From Chloroflexota bacterium (GTDB lineage: Bacteria; Chloroflexota; Anaerolineae; Anaerolineales; Villigracilaceae), in contig JAAENC010000128.1 in the NCBI GenBank assembly GCA_024224815.1, forward strand, positions 186,001 to 250,000: a stretch of 64,000 nucleotides of DNA, given 5' to 3'. Made by a program: the position numbers and the translations under genes. The notes beneath the pieces are model-generated. The model had not been told where the DNA came from. It did no database searches and saw only the letters and a program-made list of their open reading frames with translations. Shown piece after piece: positions 7,546 through 17,067 of this stretch (the first letter of the stretch is position 1; each line of letters opens with the position of its first letter).

Positions 7546-7632
7546 CGGAGAGGGCGGGATTCGAACCCGCGAACCCGTGAAGGTTACACACATTCCAAGC
7601 GTGCGCGATAAGCCAGACTACGCGACCTCTCC
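7546..7632 (-). tRNA. tRNA-Ser (anticodon GGA)
   Basis: On the minus strand, a 7-bp acceptor stem GGAGAGG/CCTCTCC with discriminator G, an anticodon stem CACGC/GTGTG with loop TTGGAAT (anticodon GGA, reads UCC/UCU), a long variable arm typical of class II tRNAs, and a T-arm with GGTTCGAATCC. CCA is not encoded. A TATAAT-like box lies 24 nt upstream of the 5' end (plus 7656-7661). Confidence 0.95.
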
Positions 7633-7960
7633 TTAGCTCATTTTTCAGCGGCGAGATTATACCACAAGCCATAGCGTTTTTTTGCTCTTTTTTTCGATGA
7701 ATTTTCAAGTGAAATTAGGCTCAAATAAATTTTGAATGTGGACAATACACTTTCTTTCAGGTATTATTGGCACGTTCGATTTTTAGAGTAAAAAACTTTA
7801 AGAGTACTCACTTTTATGGACAATAGTTCCACAGAAAATTACGGTGCAATTTGAACTTGTGCCCGAATAGGTTTTCTTATTCGGGCTGTTGTGTGTTATG
7901 GCGGTTAAGCTGCCGCGTTCCTATTAAATACTTCGAAATTTTGATTGACCTGGAGGATAA
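7633..7960. other. Intergenic region between tRNA-Ser and atpA
   Basis: 328 bp without a credible gene. It holds the tRNA-Ser promoter on the left. Near the right end is a hairpin (GCCCGAATA at 7861-7869 with TATTCGGGC at 7878-7886) followed by TGTTGTG, not a clean T-run, so it may be a leader structure of the atp mRNA. A Shine-Dalgarno GGAGG sits just before the atpA ATG. Confidence 0.5.
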
Positions 7961-9616
7961 ATGTCAGATTTAATTAACCAAATTACGGGCGATCTTCAAC
8001 AACAAATAGATGCCTTCGAACCAGAAGTCGGTATCAGTGATGTTGGTACTGTTACCGAAGCTGGTGATGGTATTGCTCGCGTTGAAGGCCTAATGAATGT
8101 GCAGGCGCAGGAACTTGTTCAGTTCCAAAATGGCGTTATGGGCATTGCTTTTAACTTAGAAGAAGACAATGTCGGTGTCATTATTATGGGTGCCTACGAT
8201 GAAATTGCAGAAGGTATGGAAGTCCGCTCTACTGGACGAATCGCATCTGTGCCTGTTGGCGACGGTTTGGTTGGACGGGTGGTTAACGCCCTCGGCGAAC
8301 CTGTCGATGGAAAAGGCCCTATTCCTTTTAGCAGTTATCGTCCTATTGAACGTATTGCCCCTGGTGTTATTGGTAGACAAGATGTAGATCGACCTGTTCA
8401 GACCGGTATTAAAGCTATTGACGCAATGATCCCTGTTGGACGTGGACAGCGTGAACTTATTATTGGTGATCGCCAAACTGGTAAAACAGCCGTTGCTTTA
8501 GATACGATCATCAACCAAAAAGGCAAAGACCTTGTTTGTATCTACGTTGCTATTGGTCAGAAAAAAGCGGCTGTAGCCCGTACAGTTGCTATGCTTGAAG
8601 AACAAGGCGCAATGGATCACACTATTGTTGTTTTGGCTTCCGCTGACGAATCTGCCGCATTGCAATATATTGCTCCTTACGCCGGTTGTGCGATGGGCGA
8701 AGAATTTATGGAAACAGGCAGAGATGCTTTAGTGGTTTATGATGATCTTTCCAAGCATGCTTGGGCTTATCGTCAAGTTTCTCTTCTTCTCCGCCGTCCC
8801 CCTGGACGTGAAGCATATCCCGGTGATCTTTTCTATCTCCATTCTCGCTTATTAGAGCGTGCAGCTCAGGTAGATGTAAGATATGTTATTGTCAAAAATG
8901 ATTTTGAGGGCGAATTTGCTACAGAAGCAGATGCTGTAGATGGTAAAGTATATGCCGGTCCGCTTGCAGATACAGATTCTGATGAAGCCGCTGAAAAGAT
9001 GAGCGATGTAAAAATCGTTCGTGTTGAAGGGACAGGTGGTTCTTTGACCGCTCTCCCGATCATCGAGACTTTGCTCGGTGATGTTTCTGCTTATGTTCCC
9101 ACAAATGTTATTTCGATTACAGATGGTCAGATCTATCTTGAAGGTGACCTTTTCAATGCAGGTATCCGCCCGGCTGTAAATGTTGGTATTTCGGTTTCCC
9201 GCGTAGGTGGTGCTGCCCAAACAAAAGCGATGAAGCAGGTTGCTGGTCGTCTTCGTTTGGATATGGCCGCTTATCGTGAGTTGGCTGCTTTTGCGCAATT
9301 CGGTTCTGATTTGGATGCCGCCACACAAGCTCAACTTAAGCGCGGTCAGCGTATGCAGGAAATTCTGAAACAACCGCAATATGAGCCTTCATCTCTTTCT
9401 GACCAAGTGATTGTTATGTTTGCCGGTACACAAGATTTTGCCGCAGAAGTGAATTTGGAAAATATGCGTAAATGGGAAGTGGATTTGCTCCGTTATATGG
9501 AGGCTTCACATCCTGAAATTGCTAAGGCGATTACTGATGAAAATCGCATTTCTGATGATACAGAAGCAAAATTACGTCAGGCTTTAGAGACTTTCAAGAA
9601 TACTTGGCAGGCGTAA
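7961..9616 (+). CDS. atpA: ATP synthase F1 subunit alpha
   Basis: Non-catalytic nucleotide-binding subunit of the F1 ring. Start is supported by TGGAGG at good spacing. Walker A is GDRQTGKT (169-176); the C-terminal part has FAQFGSDLD and LKRGQR. At 551 residues it is about 40-50 longer than usual. The extra length is mainly a segment at about residues 304-356, between [12 protein letters not shown] and [12 protein letters not shown], which normally are separated by only a few residues. The insert is acidic and has no stop or frameshift. First gene of an atpA-G-D-C cluster; the F0 genes and atpH are not adjacent. Confidence 0.97.
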   Translation: MSDLINQITGDLQQQIDAFEPEVGISDVGTVTEAGDGIARVEGLMNVQAQELVQFQNGVMGIAFNLEEDNVGVIIMGAYDEIAEGMEVRSTGRIASVPVGDGLVGRVVNALGEPVDGKGPIPFSSYRPIERIAPGVIGRQDVDRPVQTGIKAIDAMIPVGRGQRELIIGDRQTGKTAVALDTIINQKGKDLVCIYVAIGQKKAAVARTVAMLEEQGAMDHTIVVLASADESAALQYIAPYAGCAMGEEFMETGRDALVVYDDLSKHAWAYRQVSLLLRRPPGREAYPGDLFYLHSRLLERAAQVDVRYVIVKNDFEGEFATEADAVDGKVYAGPLADTDSDEAAEKMSDVKIVRVEGTGGSLTALPIIETLLGDVSAYVPTNVISITDGQIYLEGDLFNAGIRPAVNVGISVSRVGGAAQTKAMKQVAGRLRLDMAAYRELAAFAQFGSDLDAATQAQLKRGQRMQEILKQPQYEPSSLSDQVIVMFAGTQDFAAEVNLENMRKWEVDLLRYMEASHPEIAKAITDENRISDDTEAKLRQALETFKNTWQA

Positions 9617-9726
9617 ATTAATCAGTAATGATGTTGATGCCGCATAGATGTTGGTTGAGGGCTGGCAAGCCTAAATCAGAAGTGATGCGGCTCTTTATCC
9701 AAGAAAAAATTAGCTAAGGTAAAACT

Positions 9727-10623
9727 ATGGCTTCAGCACGAGATATGAGACTCCGAATTCGGAGTATTAAAAATATCGCTCAAGTTACCCGCGCTTTGGA
9801 GGCTGTGAGTGCCAGCAAGGTGAATAAGGCGGTTGCGCAAGTTGAGGGGACGCGGCCTTATGCAGATAAAGCCTGGCAGGTGCTCCAACATGTTGCTATG
9901 CAGCCCGGGCGTGAGACTTTGCACCCACTTTTGACTGATAGAACGGAAGTTAAAAAGACCTTGGTGCTTTTGCTCAGTAGTGATCGCGGTTTGGCAGGTG
10001 CATATAATACGAATGTCATCCGCTTTAATATGCAAAACTTTGGTGATAAACACGATATTACCGAATATATTACCGTTGGTAAGAAAGGACGCGATTTGAT
10101 TATGCGTCGTGGCGGTAATGTGACGGCAGAATTTAGTGATTTGCCCGCTGCGCCATCTTTTATGGATGTTTCTGCGATTGGGCATTTGGCTGTTGAAAAA
10201 TTCTTAGAGGGAGAAGTGGACGAGGTTTATTTGGTCTATACTGATTATGTCAATATTGCCAAACAAGTCCCCGTGATGAAGAAACTTTTACCTCTTGAAG
10301 TAGACGACGGAGATGATTTGGTTCAGGAATATGGCGCAACACAGAAAACGGCTGCAGCCTATATTTATGAGCCTTCAGCTGAAGAGATTTTGGATGAAAT
10401 TATCCCAAATTTCACTGCTTTGCAGGTTTATCAGGCAATTTTAGAATCGCTTGCGAGCGAACATGCAGCACGAATGGTTGCTATGCGTAACGCAACCGAT
10501 AACGCACACGAATTAGTAGGTGCGTTACAACTCGAATATAACAAGGTTCGTCAGCAAACAATTACGGGAGATATTCTCGATATCGCTGGCGGCGCAGAAG
10601 CACTTGCTCAATCAGAAGCATAG
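9727..10623 (+). CDS. atpG: ATP synthase F1 subunit gamma
   Basis: Central rotor shaft of ATP synthase. 298 residues, slightly long. The N-terminal helix MASARDMRLRIRSIKNIAQV and the C-terminal helix SEHAARMVAMRNATDNAHEL are the conserved coiled-coil halves that rotate inside the alpha/beta ring. It follows atpA after 110 bp; that gap has complementary segments TGCCGCAT and ATGCGGC able to form a loop. It is followed by atpD after 18 bp. Confidence 0.96.
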   Translation: MASARDMRLRIRSIKNIAQVTRALEAVSASKVNKAVAQVEGTRPYADKAWQVLQHVAMQPGRETLHPLLTDRTEVKKTLVLLLSSDRGLAGAYNTNVIRFNMQNFGDKHDITEYITVGKKGRDLIMRRGGNVTAEFSDLPAAPSFMDVSAIGHLAVEKFLEGEVDEVYLVYTDYVNIAKQVPVMKKLLPLEVDDGDDLVQEYGATQKTAAAYIYEPSAEEILDEIIPNFTALQVYQAILESLASEHAARMVAMRNATDNAHELVGALQLEYNKVRQQTITGDILDIAGGAEALAQSEA

Positions 10624-10629
10624 AGATAA

Positions 10630-12048
<1,419 letters not shown>

Positions 12049-12065
12049 TCTTTATTTGGATAAAA

Positions 12066-12101
12066 AAACGAGACGCACGTTGAATTAGCGTGCTCTCGTT
12101 T
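12066..12101 (+). other. Inverted repeat between atpD and atpC
   Basis: AAACGAGA-C-GCACG pairs with CGTGC-TCTCGTTT around an 8-nt loop. The T-run after it is short. It may reduce read-through or mark an mRNA processing site, so that less epsilon than beta is made (inference). Confidence 0.5.
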
Positions 12102-12197
12102 AGAAAACGGATACTTGGCAAAGAACTTGTCCCGTTAAAAACTTCCCCATCTCCTCCTTGTCAAAGGGCAGAGGTGGAAAGCTGAAGGAATAAAATT

Positions 12198-12644
12198 ATG
12201 CCAATTCGCTGTGAAATTGTTTCACAAGATAAAAAACTCTACGAAGGCGATGTAGATATTGTTGTCCTTCCCGGCACGGGTGGGATTATGGGTATTCTCC
12301 CCAATCACGCCCCTTTGCTAACCACGCTAAATTTTGGCGTAGTACAAGTTCGCACCGGTGACGAAGAAGAAAATTTCACCGTTGCAGGTGGTGTAGCAGA
12401 AATTCAACCCGATATTGTTACCGTTTTAGCAGATCGTGCCGAAAATATTGAAGAAATTGACATTACTCGCGCAGAAGCTGCTCAGGAACGTGCCAAAGAA
12501 TATATGGAAAAAGGACCTCCTCCAGATAGCGACCGCTATTTGGCAATGTCTGCTGCTTTACGTCGCTCCAACTTACGCTTGGATGCCGTAAAACGCTATC
12601 GCAGAGGGAAGCCAAAAACGCAAGCGCATATAACAGAAGAATAA
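12198..12644 (+). CDS. atpC: ATP synthase F1 subunit epsilon
   Basis: Rotor-stalk and regulatory subunit. 148 residues. The N-terminal beta-sandwich contains IVVLPGTGGIMGILPNHAPL, matching the epsilon signature; the C-terminal part is a helical hairpin with ITRAEAAQERAKEYM. It ends 1 bp before mreB, so the two are probably co-transcribed. Confidence 0.94.
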   Translation: MPIRCEIVSQDKKLYEGDVDIVVLPGTGGIMGILPNHAPLLTTLNFGVVQVRTGDEEENFTVAGGVAEIQPDIVTVLADRAENIEEIDITRAEAAQERAKEYMEKGPPPDSDRYLAMSAALRRSNLRLDAVKRYRRGKPKTQAHITEE

Positions 12645-12645
12645 T

Positions 12646-13665
12646 ATGGCTCTTTTTTCCAAAGATTTGGGAATTGACCTCGGTACGATTAATACTCGGC
12701 TCGCGGACAATACGCAAGTATTGCTCAACGAGCCGACTATTGTCGCTATAGAAGTTGATGACGAAAAAATGGCTGAGAAAATGGTCTCAGTCGGGCAAGA
12801 AGCCCTCGATATGTATGGACGTGTTCCAGACAATATCGAAGTTGCTCGCCCACTTAAAAATGGCGTAATTGCAGATTACGTTATTACCGAGGCTTTGCTT
12901 TCCTATCTTCTCCAGCAAGTTAGTGGATCGATGCGAATTTTCCGCCCGCGCGTTATGCTTTCTGTGCCTTATGGGGTAACAAGCGTAGAGCGCCGAGCGG
13001 TCTATGAGGCCGCGCGTGAAGCTGGTAGCCGAGAAGCCTATCTAATTCAGCAATCGTTAGCCGCTGCTTTGGGCATTGATCTTCCAATTAATGCTCCTTC
13101 GGGGAATATGGTTATTTCTTTGGGCGGTGGTGCAACAGAAGCTTCTGTGATGGCTATGTACGGTATTGTTTCTGCTGAAACCCTCCGTGCTGGCGGATTA
13201 GATTTTGACGAAGCAATTTCCATTTATGTGCGTAGAAAATATGGCGTAACGATCGGCCAGAGAACCGCCGAGCAACTTAAAATCAGGATCGGCGCCGCGG
13301 TCCCGCAAGATCAGGAACAAAGCATGGAAGTTCAGGGGCAAGATCAGGTTACAGGATTGCCCCGACCGGTAACTCTTACAACAGGCGAAATCGTAGAAGC
13401 TTTGCAAGAGCCGCTTAAAGATGTTGTTGAAACCGGACGAAGAGTTCTTGAGCAAACTCCCCCTGAGCTGGTATCCGATATCATTGATCGCGGTGTTGCT
13501 CTGTGTGGCGGCGGTGCACTTTTACGTGGTATAGATAAACTGCTCACTAAATCTCTGGGCATTCCTGCTTATTTGGTTGATAACCCATTAACTTGTGTTG
13601 TGGAAGGTACAGTCCGAGGTTTAGAGTTATATTCGGTTTTAGAGCGCAATTTGCCGAAGGTATAA
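12646..13665 (+). CDS. mreB: MreB/Mbl-type actin-like protein
   Basis: Bacterial actin that guides wall synthesis in rod-shaped cells. 339 residues, normal. Phosphate-1 motif DLGIDLGTINTRLAD at the N-terminus, phosphate-2 VISLGGGATEASVMA near residue 165, and adenosine motif GVALCGGGALLRGID near 290. The AERLK-like segment TAEQLKIRIGAA is also present. A location next to atpC recalls the mbl neighbourhood in Firmicutes. mreC and mreD do not follow. It is not DnaK (too short, no substrate domain). Confidence 0.93.
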   Translation: MALFSKDLGIDLGTINTRLADNTQVLLNEPTIVAIEVDDEKMAEKMVSVGQEALDMYGRVPDNIEVARPLKNGVIADYVITEALLSYLLQQVSGSMRIFRPRVMLSVPYGVTSVERRAVYEAAREAGSREAYLIQQSLAAALGIDLPINAPSGNMVISLGGGATEASVMAMYGIVSAETLRAGGLDFDEAISIYVRRKYGVTIGQRTAEQLKIRIGAAVPQDQEQSMEVQGQDQVTGLPRPVTLTTGEIVEALQEPLKDVVETGRRVLEQTPPELVSDIIDRGVALCGGGALLRGIDKLLTKSLGIPAYLVDNPLTCVVEGTVRGLELYSVLERNLPKV

Positions 13666-13699
13666 AAAATAACAGGTTGTAGCAAGATGCTTTTTAGCT

Positions 13700-13730
13700 A
13701 AAACTCTGTCTATAAAAGATGGAGTTTTTT
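13700..13730 (+). terminator. Probable terminator after mreB
   Basis: AAAACTC (13700-13706) pairs with GAGTTTT (13722-13728) and runs into a T-stretch, 35 nt after the mreB stop. Confidence 0.6.
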
Positions 13731-13799
13731 AGTGCCTGCTTATAAAAAGTGATTAATTTATCGAGAAAAATTAAAAATCTATAAAAAACAAAACTCGAC

Positions 13800-13828
13800 T
13801 TGACTTTGTGTCTTTTATTTTGTATAGT
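13800..13828 (+). promoter_or_regulatory. Consensus sigma-70 promoter upstream of rpoD
   Basis: TTGACT (13800-13805), a 17-nt spacer, TATAGT (13823-13828). It points towards the sigma factor gene about 480 nt away, with a repeat element between. Confidence 0.6.
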
Positions 13829-14306
13829 GATACGGTCACTTTGAAATGGCACTGTAGCTTTTGAGCTTCCGTGCTTTTTATTTTGTGTCAGCATAATAAA
13901 TGTTGATGGTTAGAAGCAAGTTGAAAAACGAGCGCGGTGGTTCCTTTTATGGACACATCAAATAAAGTTCGTACAAACTTGTGTCATTGCGAGGAGCATG
14001 CTCCTGCGACGTCGCAATCTCCACACGAGAAGGAGATTGCTTCACCCCGAAAAGCATCAGGGTTCGCAAAGACATGCTATCGTGCGAACTCTAAACAGTT
14101 TGTCCATTAGATCCGTATATGGTTTTACAGTTTCTATATCTGAAAAACAGAAAAAGGGTTTAGAAGTAACATTTTTGCAAACTCTTCATCTAATAGAGAG
14201 TTGCTTTCAACCTTAAAAAGTTGTATGCTGGATAAGGTAATCAACAGATGTAATTTACTGGCATTTTTACTGGTGCCAAATTTTAGAAAAGGTGTTTCTT
14301 AATTTT
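13829..14306. other. Long untranslated region upstream of the sigma factor
   Basis: About 480 bp with no credible gene. It contains repeat copy B (13982-14074). An open frame over 13998-14216 is an artefact of that repeat: no ribosome site and arginine-rich low-complexity residues. I see no known structured RNA. Confidence 0.5.
13982..14074. repeat. Dispersed inverted-repeat element (TGTCAYTGCGAG family, copy B)
   Basis: Starts TGTCATTGCGAGGAGC and ends TTCGCAAAGACA, imperfect inverted complements. Internal arms GCAATCTCC and GGAGATTGC are exact complements. Same family as 2628-2688 and 45381-45474. Confidence 0.7.
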
Positions 14307-15518
14307 ATGAGCGAAAAAGTTTTAATTGACGTGGATGAAAAAGCATCCCCCGGGATTATTAAGTTGCTGGCATTGGGGCGCAAGAAGAAATTTGTAACCT
14401 TTGATGATATTTTGAATTTCTTCCCAAATGCAGAACAGGATGTAGCGCTACTTGAAGAAGCCTTCGCCGCTCTACTGAGCGCGGGTGTTCCTTTTATCGA
14501 AGATGCCACTTTGCCTGGCCCTTCTGATGACGAACTTGAAGGTACCTTAGAAACAGAAGACAAAGAAAAAATAGACCAGAATGTTTCAGAAGATTATCTG
14601 GCAAATATTGATACAAAAGATACGATAGGTCTCTATCTAAAAGAGGTTAGTCGTGTTCCGCTTTTGACTGCCGAGCAGGAGGTTTCTTTGGCTCAGCGCA
14701 TTGAGCGTGGACGTAATGCGCGTGAAGAACTGGCGAAAGGGCGTGTTAGCATCAAGCGGCGAACAGAATTGCGCCGTTTGATCGAAGATGGTTGGGCTGC
14801 GCGTGAACATCTTATTACGGCAAATTCCCGTTTGGTAATCAGTGTCGCAAAAAAATATATGGGACGTGGCGTGCCTTTTCTTGACTTAATCCAGGAAGGG
14901 AATATCGGTCTGATTCGTGCTACAAAGAAATTTGATTATCGGCGTGGACATAAATTTAGTACCTATGCAACCTGGTGGATTCGTCAGGCTGTAACTCGCG
15001 CCATTGCTGACCAAGGCCGCACAATTCGTGTGCCCGTTCACATGGGCGATCAAATTAATAAATTGCTCCGAATTCAGCACCAATTAACCCAAAAATTAGG
15101 ACGTGGCCCCGCAGTAGAAGAATTGGCAGAAGCACTGGAAGTTCCGCCTAAGAAAGTGGAGCACATGATTCAGGTAGCACGCCGTCCGCTATCGCTAGAA
15201 ACGCCCACGGATAATGAAGAGGATTCCGTATTGGGCGATTTCATTGAAGATGTAGATTCCCCGCCTCCTGATGATACAGCGACGCATCATCTTTTACAGG
15301 ATCATCTCGTAGAAGTGATGGAAAATCTTCCCCCTCGCGAAGTCCGCATTTTGCAATTACGCTACGGCATTTTAGATGGACAAGCCTACACTCTCGAAGA
15401 AGTTGGGCGTAAAATGGGTGTAACGCGCGAACGCGTTCGCCAAATTGAAGCGCAGGCCCTCAGTCGTTTACGACATCCAACTGTTCGCCGAAAATTACGA
15501 GATTATCTAGGCGAATAA
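14307..15518 (+). CDS. rpoD: RNA polymerase principal sigma factor RpoD/SigA
   Basis: Housekeeping sigma-70. Start taken as the ATG at 14307 (MSEKVLIDVD); a GTG at 14292 is the alternative. Domains in order: a region 1.1-like N-terminus (about residues 10-60), region 1.2 with DTIGLYLKEVSRVPLLTAEQ, region 2 with DLIQEGNIGLIRATKKFDYR and the -10-reading FSTYATWWIRQAVTRAI, region 3, and region 4 with YTLEEVGRKMGVTRERVRQI. 403 residues, a normal size for a group 1 sigma lacking the long proteobacterial spacer. Followed by a terminator at 15540-15566. Confidence 0.96.
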   Translation: MSEKVLIDVDEKASPGIIKLLALGRKKKFVTFDDILNFFPNAEQDVALLEEAFAALLSAGVPFIEDATLPGPSDDELEGTLETEDKEKIDQNVSEDYLANIDTKDTIGLYLKEVSRVPLLTAEQEVSLAQRIERGRNAREELAKGRVSIKRRTELRRLIEDGWAAREHLITANSRLVISVAKKYMGRGVPFLDLIQEGNIGLIRATKKFDYRRGHKFSTYATWWIRQAVTRAIADQGRTIRVPVHMGDQINKLLRIQHQLTQKLGRGPAVEELAEALEVPPKKVEHMIQVARRPLSLETPTDNEEDSVLGDFIEDVDSPPPDDTATHHLLQDHLVEVMENLPPREVRILQLRYGILDGQAYTLEEVGRKMGVTRERVRQIEAQALSRLRHPTVRRKLRDYLGE

Positions 15519-15539
15519 TCAAAAAGAAAGATAAAAAAA

Positions 15540-15566
15540 TCCCCGCTTTGAAACGGGGATTTTTCT
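15540..15566 (+). terminator. Rho-independent terminator after rpoD
   Basis: CCCCG (15541-15545) pairs with CGGGG (15554-15558), the stem extended by TC/GA-type ends, followed by ATTTTTC. It lies 22 nt after the stop. Confidence 0.85.
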
Positions 15567-15603
15567 CTTTAAGGTACAATATTGCTTTCTTTGTGAGGAT
15601 AAA

Positions 15604-17067
15604 TTGTCAGAAAAAAAAACTATATCTCCATTCAGTCGTCTTATCATAACCATTGCTCTATTATTGGTTTTTATCCTTCTCACGCGCACGCCCATAGACG
15701 CTGATATGTGGTGGCATCTTCGCTCGGGTGAAGAAATGGTCACTCAAGGGGAAATCCTGCTCGAAGATATTTTTTCCTACACCCGCCAAGGCGCAGATTG
15801 GGTAAATGCCTTCTGGCTCTCAGATATTCTCATCTATCTTGTTTTCAAAGTCGGGAAATATTTCGCTCTTGCCTCCTTCGTCTCGCTTATCGCTGTCGCT
15901 ACTTTTGGCATTACAGCAAAACAAATGCGCGGCCCCACTTTTTTGCGTGCGCTACTCCTTATTCTTGCTGCCCTCACGGCTGCACCAATTTGGTCACCGC
16001 GTCCACAATTATTTTCCTTTCTTTTCTTAGCCATTCTAGATTATTGGCTCTCAACACTCAAAAAAGACGAAAAATCGCGTCTCTGGCTCCTGATTCCCTT
16101 TTTTGCAATTTGGGCAAATTTGCATGGTGGTTATGCTTGGGGCATCTTATTACTTATTGCCACGCTGGTTGGTGAAGTCATCAACAGATGGACAGGCAAA
16201 AAGGATACGCTGCCACCAAAAACGTATAAAAATCTGCTTCTTTTTACTTTCGTCGCGCTTTTTGCAATCTTGCTCAACCCAAACGGATTTGAACTGTGGC
16301 GGCTCCCTTTTCACACCCTCGATGTCTCTCTCAGTATTCAAGAGTGGCAGTCTCCCGATTTTCATCAAATCAGCTTCCATCCTATGCTCTGGATGCTTTT
16401 CCTCCTCATTCTTTCCCTTGCAAATTCTGCAAAAAAACTCAACTATAGCGAAGTTCTCAAAGTCTTGGGCTTTGCCTATATGACCTTTGTTTCTCAACGA
16501 AATGTCGCGCCTTTTGCCATCATTCTCCTGCCTATATTAAGCAAAAGCCTTTCTTCTTTTTGGGATGAAGAAATCGCGCCGCGCATGCTTCAACTTGCTC
16601 GGCGTTCAAAAACATCTTCTGCTCCCAAGGAATTACCGTTAAAACTAACCCACGTCATCAACGGATTACTCATCTCGCTCATCATCCTCGCCGCACTAGG
16701 GAATTTGTATATCCTCACTCGCTTCGCCAAAGTGGAAGCCTCCTATCCCCATGCCGCCGTGCAGTGGATAAAAGAGAATCAGCCCAAAGGTGCGCTTTTC
16801 AATTCCTATAATTGGGGCGGCTACTTAATCTGGAACCTGCGCGAATACCCGGTCTTCATCGATGGTCGCGCCGATCTCTACGGAGAAGAAATGCTCAATC
16901 AATGGAAACAAGTTACAAACGGGGGCGAAGCGGCACAATCCACCTTGGACGAATGGGACGTGAATCTCATAATCCTCGAAAAAGGCTGGCCAGTTGTAAA
17001 TCAGCTATCCGAAGAAGGTTGGGTGCTTTATTACGAAGATGATATGAGTGTAATTTATGGACGCTAG
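15604..17067 (+). CDS. Polytopic membrane protein, GT-C glycosyltransferase-like
   Basis: 487 residues with about 10 hydrophobic segments and a soluble C-terminal tail of about 100 residues. Start codon TTG at 15604, preceded by GTGAGGAT. The first loop has DADMWWHLRSGEEMV, an acidic pair typical of the first periplasmic loop in GT-C enzymes. The C-terminal part contains YNWGGYLIWNL and FIDGRADLYG, recurrent in Chloroflexota membrane proteins of this kind. It is first of a three-gene run and overlaps the next gene by 11 nt. Donor and acceptor cannot be told; a lipid-linked sugar donor would be usual. Confidence 0.7.
   Translation: MSEKKTISPFSRLIITIALLLVFILLTRTPIDADMWWHLRSGEEMVTQGEILLEDIFSYTRQGADWVNAFWLSDILIYLVFKVGKYFALASFVSLIAVATFGITAKQMRGPTFLRALLLILAALTAAPIWSPRPQLFSFLFLAILDYWLSTLKKDEKSRLWLLIPFFAIWANLHGGYAWGILLLIATLVGEVINRWTGKKDTLPPKTYKNLLLFTFVALFAILLNPNGFELWRLPFHTLDVSLSIQEWQSPDFHQISFHPMLWMLFLLILSLANSAKKLNYSEVLKVLGFAYMTFVSQRNVAPFAIILLPILSKSLSSFWDEEIAPRMLQLARRSKTSSAPKELPLKLTHVINGLLISLIILAALGNLYILTRFAKVEASYPHAAVQWIKENQPKGALFNSYNWGGYLIWNLREYPVFIDGRADLYGEEMLNQWKQVTNGGEAAQSTLDEWDVNLIILEKGWPVVNQLSEEGWVLYYEDDMSVIYGR

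Noticed and set aside
7508..7708. 66-codon frame on the minus strand
   Set aside because: It is read through tRNA-Ser and its terminator; the tRNA explains the sequence.
8852..9379. 175-codon frame antisense to atpA
   Set aside because: Shadow of atpA, with Ile/Thr/Ser-rich product, no ribosome site and no recognisable domain.
12066..12101. Transcription terminator ending the atp operon before atpC
   Set aside because: The stem is sound but the T-run is only three bases, and atpC needs co-expression, so I list it only as an inverted repeat.
13998..14216. Open frame of 72 codons upstream of the sigma factor
   Set aside because: It lies on repeat copy B, has no ribosome site, and its Arg-rich low-complexity product matches reading through a palindromic repeat.
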